A DNA stretch of 64,000 bases from Methylopila sp. 73B (GCF_000526315.1 NZ_JAFV01000001.1:558001-622000); one strand, 5' to 3'; numbered from the stretch's first letter, positions 16,111 through 27,293 are shown. A program made the numbers and translations. Notes: generated from the letters alone by a model not told the origin.

Positions 16111-17496
16111 ATGGATCAGGCGGTGAAACGGGGCTTTGCGGCCGGCTTCGTGTTGGTCGCGGCGGCGGTCGGCGTCTATGGCTGCCAGCGCGCCTCGTCC
16201 CCGACCGCTCCGAACCGCCAGGCCGAGGCTCCGGCCGCTCCGGACGCCGCGCCCGCGCCGGGCGCGCCCTCCGCGGCGCTGAAGCCGCAGCCCGCCGCGC
16301 CCTCCGCCGCACTTAAGAATCCGGACGTTCCGACGCTCGCGGCCCCGTCCGGCGGGACCGCCGCCGCCCCGTCGCCGGCCGCTCCGGCGGCCCGGGCGCC
16401 GGCCGATCCCGCCAAGCCCTCGTTCGACGTGGTGCGCGTGGAGCCCTCGGGCGAGATGGTGGTGGCCGGCCGCTGCGTCGCGAACTGCGCGGTGGCCCTG
16501 ACCGCGAACGGCAAGACGCACGAGAGCGCCAAGGCCGACGCGCAGGGGCAGTTCACGATGACGCCGGCGCCGCTGGCGCCGGGCGACTACCAGATCGGCC
16601 TGACGGTGACGCAGCCGGACGGAAAGACCATCGTCTCCGAACAGACCCTCACCGTGTCGGTGCCGAAACCGCCGTCGAAGGACGTCGTGGTGGTCCTGAA
16701 CAAGCCCGGCGCGCCGTCACAGATCCTGCAGCGCCCGGACAGGGCGCCGGCCGATCCGAAGGTGGCGGGCGCGGTCGACGCCGCCGGTCAGCCCGCCTTC
16801 GCGCCGGCCGCGGCGTCGCCTGCGGCCGCGCCGGAGAGCGCCCGCGCGGCGGCCGGAGGCAAGCTCGCGATCGTGGCGGTCGAGACCGAGAACGGCCGGT
16901 TCTTCGCGCAGGGCTCCGGTCCGGCGGACGGTCGGCTGCGGCTCTACCTCAACAATGCGCCGGTCGCGTCCGCCACCATCGGCGGCGACGGCCGCTGGTC
17001 GCTCCGCGTTGAGCGCGGTCTTGCGCCGGGGTCCTACGTCGTCCGCGCCGACCAGCTCGATCCGAAGAGCGCGCAGGTCGTCGCGCGCGCCGAAGCGACC
17101 TTCACCTACGCCGGGTCGCCGGCGGCCGGCGCGCCCCTCGCGAGCGCCGGCCCGGCCGGCCAGCCCTCGGCAACCCAGCTTTCGGGAGCCCAACCATCGG
17201 CGGGCGCCGCCGGCGCCGCGACCCCCTCGGCCCCTCAGACGGCGGCGGCGACGCCGGCTCCCGCCGCATCCGACGCGGCGAACCCTGTGGTCGGCGCGAT
17301 CGGCGCGGTGAAGGTCGAGCGCGGCGACAGCCTGTGGCGCATCTCGCGCTCGAACTACGGCGCCGGCGCCCGCTACACCGTCATCTACCAGGCGAACGAT
17401 GGCCAGATCCGCAATCCCAACCTGATCTATCCCGGCCAAGTCTTCGTACTTCCGAACGAATCCGCTGACGGACAGACGCCGCCGGCGCGTCCCTGA
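16111..17496 (+). CDS. LysM-domain envelope protein with repeated Ig-like segments
   Basis: 461 residues from the ATG at 16111, which follows GTGGGGACG; a GTG at 16051 would add 20 residues. The N-terminus is an export signal with a hydrophobic stretch ending in VGVYGC, so it may be a lipoprotein. Long Ala/Pro-rich linkers separate two beta-sandwich-like segments (about residues 105-190 and 245-330). The C-terminus is a single LysM domain with VERGDSLWRISRSNYG and YPGQVFVLP. It probably binds peptidoglycan; no catalytic domain is visible. Confidence 0.85.
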   Translation: MDQAVKRGFAAGFVLVAAAVGVYGCQRASSPTAPNRQAEAPAAPDAAPAPGAPSAALKPQPAAPSAALKNPDVPTLAAPSGGTAAAPSPAAPAARAPADPAKPSFDVVRVEPSGEMVVAGRCVANCAVALTANGKTHESAKADAQGQFTMTPAPLAPGDYQIGLTVTQPDGKTIVSEQTLTVSVPKPPSKDVVVVLNKPGAPSQILQRPDRAPADPKVAGAVDAAGQPAFAPAAASPAAAPESARAAAGGKLAIVAVETENGRFFAQGSGPADGRLRLYLNNAPVASATIGGDGRWSLRVERGLAPGSYVVRADQLDPKSAQVVARAEATFTYAGSPAAGAPLASAGPAGQPSATQLSGAQPSAGAAGAATPSAPQTAAATPAPAASDAANPVVGAIGAVKVERGDSLWRISRSNYGAGARYTVIYQANDGQIRNPNLIYPGQVFVLPNESADGQTPPARP

Positions 17497-17626
17497 CGGC
17501 GGGAGGCCGCTGACCGCGAGACGGACCGCCGCTTGCGGTTCGGCGTCGCGCTCCCTAACTCCGGCCTCGCATGACCTTCGTGAACACCTCTCTTTCCCGG
17601 TCGCCGTCGCGCTCCGGCCGTTTCGT

Positions 17627-19600
17627 ATGAGCGGGCTGGATCCGGCCGGGACGAAGGTACGCGCGGAAGGCTTCGCCTTCTTTCGGACCATGCGCGCCCT
17701 GCAGCCCTTCATGTGGCCAGGCGACCGGCCGGACCTGAAGCGGCGCATCGCGGTCGCGGTCGTCCTGCTGGTGCTGACGAAGCTCGTCACGGTCATCGTG
17801 CCCTATGGCTTCAAGTGGGCGACCGACGCGCTGACGCGGATCGCGAACGGCGAGGCCGCGCCGGTCGGCGACGGGTTCGCGGCCTTCGCGCTCGGCGCGC
17901 CGATCGTGATGGTGGTCGCCTACGGCCTCGGCCGGGTGTCGATGGTCGGCCTCGCGCAGCTCCGCGATGGCATCACCGGCGCGGTCGTCATGCACGCCGT
18001 CCGCCGGCTTGCGCTGCTCGTGTTCCGGCACATCCACCGCCTGTCGCTGCGGTTTCATCTCGGCCGCCGCACCGGCGCGATCAGCCGCATCGTCGACCGC
18101 GGCCGCAACGCCATCGAAACGCTGACCCGCACCGCGCTGCTGACCGTCATCCCGACGATCCTCGAGCTCGCGCTGGTGCTGGGCGTGCTCGCCTACCAGT
18201 TCGACTGGGTCTACGCGGCGGTCGTGGGCGCCATGGTCGTCGTCTACATCGGCTTCACCTACATGGCGACCGAGTGGCGCCTCGGAATCCGCCGCGCGCT
18301 GAACGAGAACGACACCGACGCGAGCGCCAAGGCGATCGACAGCCTGCTCAACTACGAGACGGTGAAGTACTTCGGCAACGAGGAGCGCGAGGCCGCCCGT
18401 TACGACCGGGCGATGGGCCGCTACGAGGCGGCCTCGATCCGCGCCTACACCTCGCTCGCCTGGCTGAACACCGGCCAAGCGCTGATCTTCACCGCGGGCC
18501 TGACGGCGTGCATGGTGATGGCGGTCGGCGACATCCGCGCGGGCCGCAACACGGTCGGCGACTTCGCGCTGATCAATGCCATGATGATCCAGCTCTACGT
18601 GCCGCTGAACTTCATGGGGTTCATCTACCGTGAGATCAAACAGTCGGTCACCGACCTCGAGCAGATGTTCAGGGTGCTCGGCGAAGACCCTGAGATCGCG
18701 GACGATACGGACGCGCGCCCGCTCGCCGTCTCCGGCGGCACGATCCGCTTCGAAAACGTGTCCTTCGCCTACGACCCCGAGCGGCCGATCCTGAAGGGCG
18801 TGTCGTTCGAGGCCCCGGCCGGCAAGACCATCGCCATCGTCGGGCCCTCCGGCGCGGGCAAGTCCACGATCTCGCGGCTGCTCTACCGCTTCTACGACGT
18901 CGGCTCCGGCCGCATCACCATCGACGGCCAGGACATCCGCCGGGTGACGCAGGAGAGCCTCCGCGGCGCGATCGGCATGGTTCCGCAGGACACCGTGCTG
19001 TTCAACGACACGGTTCGCTACAACGTCCGCTATGGCCGCTGGGACGCGAGCGACGCCGAGGTCGAGGAGGCGGCGCGGCTGGCCCAGATCGACGGTTTCA
19101 TCCGCACCATGCCCAAGGGCTACGAAACCGAAGTCGGCGAGCGCGGCCTGAAGCTCTCGGGCGGCGAGAAGCAGCGCGTAGCGATCGCCCGCACGATCCT
19201 CAAGGCGCCGCCGATCCTGATCCTCGACGAGGCCACCTCGGCGCTCGACAGCGCGACCGAGATGGAGATCCAGGACGCGCTGGAGAGCGTCGCCCGCGGG
19301 CGCACCACGCTGGTGATCGCGCACCGGCTGTCGACCGTGGTCGCGGCCGACGAGATCCTGGTGCTGGAGGCGGGACGCGTCGCCGAACGCGGGACCCATA
19401 CGGAGCTGCTGGAGAAAGGCGGGCTTTACGCCAGCCTCTGGAACCGCCAGCGCGAGGCCGACCAGGCCCGCGAGCTGCTGGCGCGGATGGGCGAGGATGG
19501 GCCGTCGCGCGGCGGAGATGCGCCGGACGAGGAGCCTGCGCCGCGCCGCCCGGCGGCGGACGCGCTCGACGAAGACCTTCGGCCCGACGCGGCGGAATAG
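17627..19600 (+). CDS. Atm1/HMT-type ABC exporter (fused permease and ATPase)
   Basis: 657 residues. Six membrane helices in the first about 340 residues, with the Atm1-type landmarks [15 protein letters not shown] and [16 protein letters not shown]. The nucleotide-binding domain has Walker [10 protein letters not shown], signature LSGGEKQR, Walker [13 protein letters not shown] and H-loop IAHRLST. Relatives export glutathione-linked compounds: mitochondrial Atm1 works in cytosolic iron-sulfur supply, and Novosphingobium Atm1 in heavy-metal detoxification. The exact cargo here is unknown. The last 50 residues are polar and non-conserved. Confidence 0.92.
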   Translation: MSGLDPAGTKVRAEGFAFFRTMRALQPFMWPGDRPDLKRRIAVAVVLLVLTKLVTVIVPYGFKWATDALTRIANGEAAPVGDGFAAFALGAPIVMVVAYGLGRVSMVGLAQLRDGITGAVVMHAVRRLALLVFRHIHRLSLRFHLGRRTGAISRIVDRGRNAIETLTRTALLTVIPTILELALVLGVLAYQFDWVYAAVVGAMVVVYIGFTYMATEWRLGIRRALNENDTDASAKAIDSLLNYETVKYFGNEEREAARYDRAMGRYEAASIRAYTSLAWLNTGQALIFTAGLTACMVMAVGDIRAGRNTVGDFALINAMMIQLYVPLNFMGFIYREIKQSVTDLEQMFRVLGEDPEIADDTDARPLAVSGGTIRFENVSFAYDPERPILKGVSFEAPAGKTIAIVGPSGAGKSTISRLLYRFYDVGSGRITIDGQDIRRVTQESLRGAIGMVPQDTVLFNDTVRYNVRYGRWDASDAEVEEAARLAQIDGFIRTMPKGYETEVGERGLKLSGGEKQRVAIARTILKAPPILILDEATSALDSATEMEIQDALESVARGRTTLVIAHRLSTVVAADEILVLEAGRVAERGTHTELLEKGGLYASLWNRQREADQARELLARMGEDGPSRGGDAPDEEPAPRRPAADALDEDLRPDAAE

Positions 19601-19693
19601 CCCGCCGGTTGCGGCGTCGCGGCCTTCCCGCCACTCTGCCCGGCGCTGCGCCGACGAGCGATTCCAAACCGCCAATCCCGACCGAGCCCTTTC

Positions 19694-21058
19694 ATGACCG
19701 CATCCGCCCGTAGCTGTCTCACGATCGTCCTCGCCGCCGGTGAGGGCACGCGGATGCGCTCCGACATCCCCAAGGTGCTCCACAAGGTCGCCGGCCGCTC
19801 GTTGGTGGGCCACGTGCTTGCGACCGCGCTCGCCGCCGGCTCCGATGCGCTCGCGGTCGTCGTGGGGCCCGGCCGCGAGGACGTGGCGACCGAGGTCGCG
19901 GCGCTCGCGCCCGGCGCGCCGGTGTTCGTGCAGACCGAGCGGCGCGGCACCGCGCACGCGGTGCTCGCGGCGCGCGAGGCGCTGGCGGGCGGCTTCGACG
20001 ACGTGCTCATCGTCTACGGCGACACGCCGCTGGTGCGGGCGGAGACGCTGAAGCGGCTGCGCGCCCCGCTCGCCCACGGCGCGGGCGTGGTTGTGCTCGG
20101 CTTCGAGGCCGGCGACCCGACCGGCTACGGCCGCCTGATCTCCGAGGGGAGCAACCTGGTGGCCATCCGCGAGGAGAAGGACGCGAGCGACGAGGAGCGC
20201 GCGATCAAGCTCTCCAACGGCGGGCTGATGGCGATCTCGGGCGCTTATGCGCTGGCGCTGCTCGAGGGCGTTGGAAACGCCAACGCCAAGGGCGAGTTCT
20301 ACCTGACCGACGTGGTGGAGGGCGCGGTGCTCGCCGGCCTCGCGGTCGCGGTCGAGGCGGCGCCGGAGGCCGAGGTGCAGGGCGTCAACGACCGCGCCCA
20401 GCTCGCGGCCGTGGAGGCCGAGTTGCAACGCCGGCTCCGCGCGGCGGCGCTGGCGGGCGGCGCCACGCTGATCGCGCCCGAGACCGTGTTCTTCGCCCAC
20501 GACACCCGGCTCGGCCGCGACGTGGTGGTGGAGCCCAACGTGGTGTTCGGCCCCGGCGTCGTGGTCGCCGACGGCGCGGTCATCCACGCCTTCAGCCATC
20601 TGGAGGGCGCCGAAGTCGGGGCAGGGGTCTCGGTCGGCCCCTTCGCGCGGCTCCGGCCCGGCGCGCGGCTGGCGGCGAAGTCCCGCGTCGGCAACTTCGT
20701 CGAGGTCAAGAACGCCGCGATCGGCGAGGGCGCCAAGCTCAACCATCTCGCTTACGTCGGCGACGCCGAGGTCGGCCCGCGCGCCAACCTCGGGGCGGGC
20801 ACGATCACCTGCAACTACGACGGCGTGTCCAAGTTCCGCACCACGATCGGGGCCGACGCCTTCGTCGGCTCGAACTCGACGCTGGTCGCGCCCGTCACGA
20901 TCGGCGACGGCGCCTATGTGGGCGCCGGCAGCGTGATCGTGGAGGAGGTGCCGGCCGACGCTCTCGCCATCGGCCGCGGACGCCAGGTCACCAAGGAAGG
21001 CCGCGGGGCGAAGCTCAGGGCCCTGCAGAAGGCGAAGAAGGGGAAGGCGGGGGCGTAA
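19694..21058 (+). CDS. glmU: Bifunctional UDP-GlcNAc pyrophosphorylase / GlcN-1-P acetyltransferase
   Basis: 454 residues, the normal length. The N-terminal uridyltransferase has [20 protein letters not shown] (about residues 12-31). The C-terminal half is a left-handed beta-helix of hexapeptide repeats with the acetyltransferase active-site region AYVGDAEVG and [12 protein letters not shown]. The enzyme makes UDP-N-acetylglucosamine, the precursor of peptidoglycan and lipid A. It precedes glmS, which supplies glucosamine-6-phosphate, so two steps of one pathway are neighbours. Confidence 0.97.
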   Translation: MTASARSCLTIVLAAGEGTRMRSDIPKVLHKVAGRSLVGHVLATALAAGSDALAVVVGPGREDVATEVAALAPGAPVFVQTERRGTAHAVLAAREALAGGFDDVLIVYGDTPLVRAETLKRLRAPLAHGAGVVVLGFEAGDPTGYGRLISEGSNLVAIREEKDASDEERAIKLSNGGLMAISGAYALALLEGVGNANAKGEFYLTDVVEGAVLAGLAVAVEAAPEAEVQGVNDRAQLAAVEAELQRRLRAAALAGGATLIAPETVFFAHDTRLGRDVVVEPNVVFGPGVVVADGAVIHAFSHLEGAEVGAGVSVGPFARLRPGARLAAKSRVGNFVEVKNAAIGEGAKLNHLAYVGDAEVGPRANLGAGTITCNYDGVSKFRTTIGADAFVGSNSTLVAPVTIGDGAYVGAGSVIVEEVPADALAIGRGRQVTKEGRGAKLRALQKAKKGKAGA

Positions 21059-21062
21059 AGCG

Positions 21063-21165
21063 CGTCATCCCGGCCGAAGAGCCGGGATCGTCATCCGACG
21101 AAGGCGCCCCCATGGGCCGCCCTGAAGAACGATCCCGGCTCGGCCTGCGGCCGTCCGGGACGACG
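21063..21165. repeat. Family B palindromic repeat, copy 1
   Basis: Begins CGTCATCCCGGCC and ends CCGTCCGGGACGACG, with internal GCCGGGATCGT / ACGATCCCGGC. Matches copies at 58642-58747 and 60908-61025. It lies between glmU and glmS. Confidence 0.85.
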
Positions 21166-21276
21166 AGCGCCGCCACATCCCGAAACCAGCCGTGATTTCG
21201 CGCGGCCTTCAGCCGCCGCTAACGAGAAGCTGTTAGAAGCGGGCGGCGGGACGGCTTCAAGGAGCGTGCGGACGGC

Positions 21277-23100
21277 ATGTGCGGCATCGTCGGAATTCTC
21301 GGCAAGGGCGACGTCGCCCCGCTTCTGGTCGACAGCCTCAAGCGGCTCGAATACCGCGGCTATGACAGCGCCGGCGTCGCGACGCTGGACGGCGGCCGGG
21401 TCGTGCGCGCGCGGGCGGAAGGCAAGCTCCGGAACCTCGAGGCCAAGCTGACGGCGACGCCGCTTCCCGGCCGCGTCGGCATCGGCCACACCCGCTGGGC
21501 GACCCACGGCGCGCCGACCGAGGCCAACGCGCATCCGCACGCCACCGACCGCGTCGCCGTGGTCCACAACGGCATCATCGAGAACTTCCGCGAGCTGCGC
21601 GCCGAGCTGGAGGCGGACGGCGCCGTGTTCCAGAGCCAGACCGACACCGAGGTCGTCGCCCATCTCGCCTCGCGCGAACTCGCGAACGGCGCGGCGCCCC
21701 GCGCCGCGGTGCAGGCGACGCTCAAGCGCCTGCGCGGCGCCTTCGCGCTCGCCTTCATCTTCGCCGGCGAAGACGACCTGATCATCGGCGCGCGCCGCGG
21801 CAGCCCGCTCGCGATCGGCCATGGCGAGGGCGAGAACTACCTCGGCTCCGACGCCATCGCGCTCGCGCCCTTCACCGACAGCGTGACCTATCTCGAGGAC
21901 GGCGACTGGGTGGCGCTGACGCGCAACGCCGTCGAGATCTTCGACGAGAGCGGCGCGACGGTGGTGCGCGCCGGCACGCGCGCCGCGGCCGCCGCGGTCA
22001 TGGTCGACAAGGGGAACCACCGGCACTTCATGGCGAAGGAGATCGCCGAGCAGCCGGAGGTCGTCGGCCACACGCTCGCCCGCTACGTCGACATGGCGAA
22101 CGGCCGCATCCGGCTTCCCGAGGGCGCTGACGTCGATTTCTCCAGGCTCGACCGCCTCGCGATCTCGGCCTGCGGCACCGCCTATTACGCCGGGCTGGTG
22201 GCGCGCTACTGGTTCGAGAAGTTCGCGCGGCTTCCGGTCGACATCGACATCGCGTCGGAGTTCCGCTACCGCGAGCCGCCGCTGTCGCCGGGCGGGCTGG
22301 CGCTGCTCATCTCGCAGTCCGGCGAGACGGCGGACACGCTGGCCACGCTGCGGCACTGCCGCGCGCAGGGCATGCGCATCGGCGCGGTCGTCAACGTGCC
22401 GACCTCGACCATCGCCCGCGAGGCGGACCTGGTGTTCCCGACCGTCGCCGGCGTCGAGGTCGGCGTCGCCTCCACCAAGGCCTTCACCTGCCAGCTCAGC
22501 GTGCTGGCGGCGCTTGTCGTCAAGGCGGGGCGCGACCGCGGCGTGCTGTCGGAGGAGGACGAGAGCAAGCTCGTGGCGTCCCTCGTCGAGCTGCCGCGGC
22601 TGATGGTCGAGGCGCTCAGGCTGGAGCCCGAGATCGAGCGGCTCGCGCCGGCCTTCGCGAAGGCCCAGGACGTGCTCTACCTCGGCCGCGGCACCAGCTT
22701 CCCGATCGCGCTCGAAGGCGCGCTCAAGCTGAAGGAGATCTCCTACATCCACGCCGAGGGCTACGCCGCGGGCGAGCTGAAGCACGGGCCGATCGCGCTG
22801 GTCGACGAGAACATGCCGGTCGTGGTGCTCGCGCCCTTCGACCATCTGTTCGAAAAGACCGCCTCCAACATGCAGGAGGTCGCGGCGCGCGGCGGCAAGA
22901 TCGTGCTGATCACCGACGAGGAGGGCGCGGCGCACGCCGGCGAGACCTTCGCGACGCTGGTCTGCCCCAAGGCCTACGCCTTCGTCAGCCCGATGCTCTA
23001 CGCCCTGCCGATCCAGCTGCTCGCCTATCACACCGCGACCTTCATGGGCACGGACGTCGACCAGCCGCGCAACCTCGCGAAGTCCGTCACGGTGGAGTGA
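21277..23100 (+). CDS. glmS: Glutamine--fructose-6-phosphate aminotransferase (isomerizing)
   Basis: 607 residues. It starts MCGIVGIL, so Cys2 becomes the N-terminal nucleophile of the glutaminase domain after Met removal. Other landmarks are HTRWATHG and HNGIIENF in the glutaminase part, and two SIS isomerase domains with CGTAYYAG, SQSGETADT and the C-terminal end LAKSVTVE. It makes glucosamine-6-phosphate for cell-wall synthesis. I did not see a glmS ribozyme upstream, as expected outside Gram-positives. Confidence 0.97.
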   Translation: MCGIVGILGKGDVAPLLVDSLKRLEYRGYDSAGVATLDGGRVVRARAEGKLRNLEAKLTATPLPGRVGIGHTRWATHGAPTEANAHPHATDRVAVVHNGIIENFRELRAELEADGAVFQSQTDTEVVAHLASRELANGAAPRAAVQATLKRLRGAFALAFIFAGEDDLIIGARRGSPLAIGHGEGENYLGSDAIALAPFTDSVTYLEDGDWVALTRNAVEIFDESGATVVRAGTRAAAAAVMVDKGNHRHFMAKEIAEQPEVVGHTLARYVDMANGRIRLPEGADVDFSRLDRLAISACGTAYYAGLVARYWFEKFARLPVDIDIASEFRYREPPLSPGGLALLISQSGETADTLATLRHCRAQGMRIGAVVNVPTSTIAREADLVFPTVAGVEVGVASTKAFTCQLSVLAALVVKAGRDRGVLSEEDESKLVASLVELPRLMVEALRLEPEIERLAPAFAKAQDVLYLGRGTSFPIALEGALKLKEISYIHAEGYAAGELKHGPIALVDENMPVVVLAPFDHLFEKTASNMQEVAARGGKIVLITDEEGAAHAGETFATLVCPKAYAFVSPMLYALPIQLLAYHTATFMGTDVDQPRNLAKSVTVE

Positions 23101-23299
23101 CGCGGGGCGCCCGCGACCGGTCGAGCGCGGGCGCGATGGCTGCATCGAGCCCGCGGATCGCACAAATGCGATCTTGTCCGTGATCGATGTCTCAACGAAA
23201 CGGAAACCAATCTGTCTCAGGGATCGCCTCCGATCGTCCCTTTAGGGTCGCTCCCGGCGGCGCGCGCCGACCCGCGCCTCTTGATGACGGAACCGCTCG

Positions 23300-24928
23300 A
23301 TGACGAACCTGACCATACGCCAGCGGATCGTTATGAGTTTCCTGGCCGTGCTGGCGGTCCTCACCTGCATGGCGGCCGTCGGCTATGTCGGCCTGGAGGA
23401 GACGAAGCGACAGGCGACCGCGGTCGAACGGCACACCGTTCCCGCGCTGACCTCGAGCCTCCGCATGATGGCCGCGTGGACGGAGGCGCAAGGGCTGCTG
23501 CGTGACCTGGCGTCGCAGCCGACGCCGGCGGAGCGAAGCCGCGTCGCCGACGCCATCCTCAAGAACCGCGCGGGCGTCGAGCGCCTGATGTCGGCCTATC
23601 AGGAGACGGTCGACAGCGACCAGGACCGCCGCAACTACGACGCCCTGCGCGACCTCACCGGCCGGTTCTTCGAGCTCGAGGACGCCACGCTCGCCCGCGC
23701 GTCGGCCGCCGGCACGGAGGTCGATCTTCGCGCCCTGGTCGCGAGGGAGCTGGAGGCTCCGCTGGCAAAGATCCGCGCCGCGCTCGAGACGACCATCAGC
23801 TTCAACCAGAGCGAAGCCGACCATGAGACGCGGATGATCGTGTCCGCGGTGTCCGCCGCGGAGCTCGGCCTCGTCGTCGGCTTCCTCGTCGCGCTCGTCC
23901 TGTCGATCCTCTGCGGCTACGTGCTCTTCCGGTCGATCACGGTTCCGCTCGGCAAGCTGCTGCGGATGGTCGGGATCATGCGCGAGGGCGACTTCAGCGA
24001 GCGGTTGACGCTCTCCCGCCGGGACGAGTTCACCACCCTGGCCGACGGCTTCAACGCCATGGCGGACGAGCTGGCCGCGCTGATCGGCCAGGTCCAGCGG
24101 TCGAGCATCCAGGTCAACACCTCGATCACCGAGGTCGCCGCCACGTCCAAGGAGCAGCAGGCCACGGCGAGCGAGATCGCGGCGACCACTACGGAGATCG
24201 GCGCGACCGCGAAGGAGATCTCGGCCACCTCGAACGAGCTGGTGCGGACCATGGACGAGGTCTCGGCGGTCGCCGAGCAGACGGCGACCCTTGCGGGCGG
24301 CGGCCAGGCCGGGCTGTCGCGCATGGAGGGCACCATGCGCCACGTCATGGAGGCGGCCGGCGCGATCAACGCCAAACTCGCGGCGCTGAGCGAGAAGGCG
24401 AGCAACATCAACCAGGTCGTGACGACCATCACCAAGGTCGCCGACCAGACCAATCTCCTGTCGCTGAACGCGGCGATCGAGGCCGAGAAGGCGGGCCAGC
24501 ACGGACGGGGCTTCGCGGTCGTCGCGACCGAGATCCGCAGGCTGGCGGATCAGACCGCGGCCTCGACCTACGACATCGAGCAGATCGTGAAGGACATCCA
24601 GTCCGCGGTGGCCGGCGGCGTGATGGGCATGGACAAGTTCTCGGAGGAGGTGCGGCGCGGCATGCTCGACGTGCAGCAGGTCGGCGGCCAGCTGTCCGAG
24701 ATCATCCAGCAGGTGCAGGGGCTCGTGCCGCGCTTCGAAATCGCCAACGAAGGCATGCAGGCCCAGGCCGTCGGCGCGAGCCAGATCAGCGATGCGCTGT
24801 CGCAGCTCGGGGAGGCGGCGCAGCAGACGGTCGAGTCGCTGCAGCAGTCCACGCTCGCGATCGACGAGCTCAATCTGGTCTCGACCGGGCTTCGCAGCTC
24901 GATCGTCCGCTTCAAGCTGCGCGCCTGA
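23300..24928 (+). CDS. wspA: Methyl-accepting chemotaxis protein WspA
   Basis: 542 residues. Membrane helix about 11-31, a periplasmic four-helix-type sensor of roughly 150 residues, a second helix about 190-214, a HAMP domain, and a long cytoplasmic signalling coiled coil. The hairpin tip contains [20 protein letters not shown], the typical receptor core. In the Wsp pathway this receptor clusters in response to surface contact and activates WspE. Spacing to wspB is 15 bases. The gene heads the seven-gene operon. Confidence 0.93.
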   Translation: MTNLTIRQRIVMSFLAVLAVLTCMAAVGYVGLEETKRQATAVERHTVPALTSSLRMMAAWTEAQGLLRDLASQPTPAERSRVADAILKNRAGVERLMSAYQETVDSDQDRRNYDALRDLTGRFFELEDATLARASAAGTEVDLRALVARELEAPLAKIRAALETTISFNQSEADHETRMIVSAVSAAELGLVVGFLVALVLSILCGYVLFRSITVPLGKLLRMVGIMREGDFSERLTLSRRDEFTTLADGFNAMADELAALIGQVQRSSIQVNTSITEVAATSKEQQATASEIAATTTEIGATAKEISATSNELVRTMDEVSAVAEQTATLAGGGQAGLSRMEGTMRHVMEAAGAINAKLAALSEKASNINQVVTTITKVADQTNLLSLNAAIEAEKAGQHGRGFAVVATEIRRLADQTAASTYDIEQIVKDIQSAVAGGVMGMDKFSEEVRRGMLDVQQVGGQLSEIIQQVQGLVPRFEIANEGMQAQAVGASQISDALSQLGEAAQQTVESLQQSTLAIDELNLVSTGLRSSIVRFKLRA

Positions 24929-24943
24929 GCGCCCGGGCCGGCC

Positions 24944-25408
24944 GTGCTGTTCCTGATGTTCCACATCGGCCGGGATCGCTTCGTCCTCGACGCCGAGCAG
25001 GTCGAGCGGGTGCTGCCGCTGATGGAGGCGAAGAGCCTGCCCGGCGCGCCTCCGGAGGTGGTCGGGATCATCAACTACCGCGGCGCGCCGACGCCTTTGA
25101 TCGACCTCAGCCGCCTCGCGCTGGGGCGGCCGTCAGAGCGCGTGATGAGCACGCGGATCATCCTGGCGCGCTATCCCGGACGGGGGGAGGGCCATGACCG
25201 GCTGGCGCTCTGCGCCGAGCGGGTGATCAAGACGATCCACCGCGACCCCGCTGATTTCGTCGCGACCGGCGTCGAGGCCGGCTCGCCCGCCTACCTCGGG
25301 CCGGTCGCCTCCGACGCGGACGGCTTCATCCAGTGGATCCGGGTGGAAGCGCTGCTCGCGGACGAGGTCCGCAACCTCCTGTTCCAACGGGCGGGAGCGC
25401 CCGCATGA
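24944..25408 (+). CDS. wspB: CheW-like adaptor WspB
   Basis: 154 residues from a GTG. A single CheW domain with FHIGRDRFVLDAEQVERVLPL at the start and VVGIINYRGAPTPLIDL in the middle. In Wsp systems the two CheW proteins couple the receptor WspA to the kinase WspE. Its TGA overlaps the ATG of the following CheR gene (ATGA). No extra domain is present. Confidence 0.9.
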   Translation: MLFLMFHIGRDRFVLDAEQVERVLPLMEAKSLPGAPPEVVGIINYRGAPTPLIDLSRLALGRPSERVMSTRIILARYPGRGEGHDRLALCAERVIKTIHRDPADFVATGVEAGSPAYLGPVASDADGFIQWIRVEALLADEVRNLLFQRAGAPA

Positions 25409-26673
25409 TCCTGGACGAGGTCGGGCGGCTGCTTCGCGAGGAGATCGGCCTGCACGTCGCGAGCGTCGGCGGATCGGTGGTCCAGTACGCCGTGAAGACC
25501 CGCATGGCGGCCTGCGGCTTTCCCGAGCCGCTCGACTACCTCCAACGGCTTTCGAGCTCGCGGCAGGAAATGCAGGAGCTGATCAACGCAGTCATCATCC
25601 CGGAAACCTGGTTCTTCCGGGACCGCGAAGCCTTCGTCGCCATGGTCCGCCACGCCCGGGCGCGCCGCCGGCCGGGATCGCCTCTGCGCATGCTCAGCCT
25701 TCCCTGCTCCACCGGCGAGGAGCCCTATTCGCTCGCGATGGCGATGTTCGACGCGGGCTTCGCGGCGGCGGACTTCACGATCGACGGCGTCGACATCTCG
25801 ACGCGGAACATCGCCGCGGCGACCCGCGCGGTCTATGGCCGGAACTCGTTTCGCGGGACCGACCTCGCGTTCCGCAGCCGCCATTTCGAGGCCGTCGAGG
25901 GCGGCCACCGGCCAAGCGCCGCCGTGCTCAACCAGGTGAAGTTCAAGGCCGGGAACTTGTTCGATCCCGCCGTGACGCCGCCGGTCGAAGCCTATGACGT
26001 CATCTTCTGCCGCAACCTCCTGATCTATTTCGACCGCGAGCTGCAGCAGCGCTCGATCGGCCGGCTTCGGCAGATGCTGGTTCCCGGCGGGCTCCTGCTG
26101 GTCGGCCCCGCGGAGTCGAGCCTGCCGACCCTCCATGGCTTCGTGTCCGCCCGCACCCCGCTCGCCTTCGCCTTCCACAAGCAGGACCCGGCGGTCGCCG
26201 AGCCGCGCCCCGGCCCGCCGCGACCGCGGCGCGCGTCTGCGCCGGTCGCCGCCCCGGGCGTCCGCTTAGGCGGCGTCCGGGCCCCGGCGGCGCCATTTGA
26301 GGCGGGTCCGAAGCCGATGGTCCAGCCGACGTCGCCCGCTGCGGCGAAGGACGCCTCCGAGCTGAGCCTGACGGCGATCCAGCGCGCGGCGGACGCCGGG
26401 CGGCTGGACGAAGCCAAGCGGGCGGCGCTCGCGCACCTCGCGGCGTTCGGGCCGTCCGCCGACGCCTACTACCTCCTTGGGCTCGCCCACGACGCCAGCC
26501 AGGCGATGGCCGAGGCGATCGAGAACTACCGCAAGGCGCTCTATCTTTCGCCGGACCACCGCGAGACGCTGGCGCACCTCGCGCTGGCGCTGGAGCGCCG
26601 GGGCGACGCGGCGGGAGCGAAGGTGCTGTCCGATCGCCTCGGCCGCATCGGGGATAGGAGCAGGAACCAATGA
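25405..26673 (+). CDS. wspC: CheR-type methyltransferase with TPR repeats, WspC
   Basis: 422 residues from the ATG at 25405 that overlaps wspB. The N-terminal CheR domain has SLPCSTGEEPYSLAMAM (SAM-binding) and CRNLLIYFDRE. A Pro/Ala-rich linker (about 270-330) leads to TPR-type helices (about 335-415) with YYLLGLAHDASQAMAEAIENY. WspC methylates glutamates on WspA to set its activity. The TPR tail is a Wsp hallmark that ordinary CheR lacks. It ends with a four-base overlap into wspD. Confidence 0.93.
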   Translation: MILDEVGRLLREEIGLHVASVGGSVVQYAVKTRMAACGFPEPLDYLQRLSSSRQEMQELINAVIIPETWFFRDREAFVAMVRHARARRRPGSPLRMLSLPCSTGEEPYSLAMAMFDAGFAAADFTIDGVDISTRNIAAATRAVYGRNSFRGTDLAFRSRHFEAVEGGHRPSAAVLNQVKFKAGNLFDPAVTPPVEAYDVIFCRNLLIYFDRELQQRSIGRLRQMLVPGGLLLVGPAESSLPTLHGFVSARTPLAFAFHKQDPAVAEPRPGPPRPRRASAPVAAPGVRLGGVRAPAAPFEAGPKPMVQPTSPAAAKDASELSLTAIQRAADAGRLDEAKRAALAHLAAFGPSADAYYLLGLAHDASQAMAEAIENYRKALYLSPDHRETLAHLALALERRGDAAGAKVLSDRLGRIGDRSRNQ

Positions 26674-27293
26674 CCGGCGCGAGCGGGGGCGGCAGGCCGG
26701 GCGGATCTCCCGCAGCCGCCGGAGGCGAGATCGCGGGCGGGCTGCTCGAGCGCCCGCTGCCGACGGGATACCTCGAGGAATGGGCGCGCCATTTCGCCGA
26801 ACGCGCAGGCGAGGGCGCCGCGGAGGACGAGAGCGACGCCCGCGCGGCGCTGCTGTTCCGCATCGGCGATGAGTGGCTGGCCCTGCCGACCGATCACCTT
26901 CACGAGGTCGCGCAGCCGCGGCGCACGCACTCGCTTCCGCACCGGCGGGACGATCTGGTGCTCGGCATCGTCAACGTTCGCGGGGAGCTGCTCGTCTGCG
27001 TGTCGCTGTCCGCCCTGTTGGGGATTTCCGCCGGAGCCGCGGAGGCCGGCGAGCGGTCCAGGGCGGGGCCGCGGCTCGTGGTGATCGGACGCGACGGCCA
27101 CCGCGTCGCCTTTCCGGTGGACGAGGTCCACGGCGTGCACCGCTACTCCGCGCGCGACGTCGTCGCCTTGCCGGCGACGATCGGCAAGGCCGTCTCCTCC
27201 TATGCCGTGGGGATGATCGCGTGGAAGGGCCGCGCGATCGGTCGGCTGGACGACGCGCTGATCCTCGAGACGCTCGATCGGAGCATGTCGTGA
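26670..27293 (+). CDS. wspD: CheW-like adaptor WspD
   Basis: 207 residues. A non-conserved N-terminal 65 residues precede a CheW domain with LLFRIGDEWLALPTDHLHEV and LVLGIVNVRGELLVCVSL. It is the second coupling protein of the Wsp complex. It overlaps wspC (ATGA) at its start and wspE (GTGA) at its end, so stoichiometry is likely set by translational coupling. Confidence 0.9.
   Translation: MTGASGGGRPGGSPAAAGGEIAGGLLERPLPTGYLEEWARHFAERAGEGAAEDESDARAALLFRIGDEWLALPTDHLHEVAQPRRTHSLPHRRDDLVLGIVNVRGELLVCVSLSALLGISAGAAEAGERSRAGPRLVVIGRDGHRVAFPVDEVHGVHRYSARDVVALPATIGKAVSSYAVGMIAWKGRAIGRLDDALILETLDRSMS

Noticed and set aside
17555-20746. Very long minus-strand open frame (over 1000 codons) opposite the Atm1-type exporter and glmU
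   Set aside because: It is the antisense shadow of two well-identified genes; the translation is low-complexity Arg/Gly/Asp/His-rich with no domain. High GC content makes such stop-free antisense frames common here.
21166-21276. glmS ribozyme upstream of glmS
   Set aside because: No catalytic core is recognisable, and the ribozyme is essentially confined to Gram-positive bacteria.
25333-25404. Longer N-terminus for the CheR gene
   Set aside because: It would overlap the CheW gene by 75 bases and lacks CheR similarity; the ATG at 25405 gives the coupled ATGA junction seen elsewhere in the operon.
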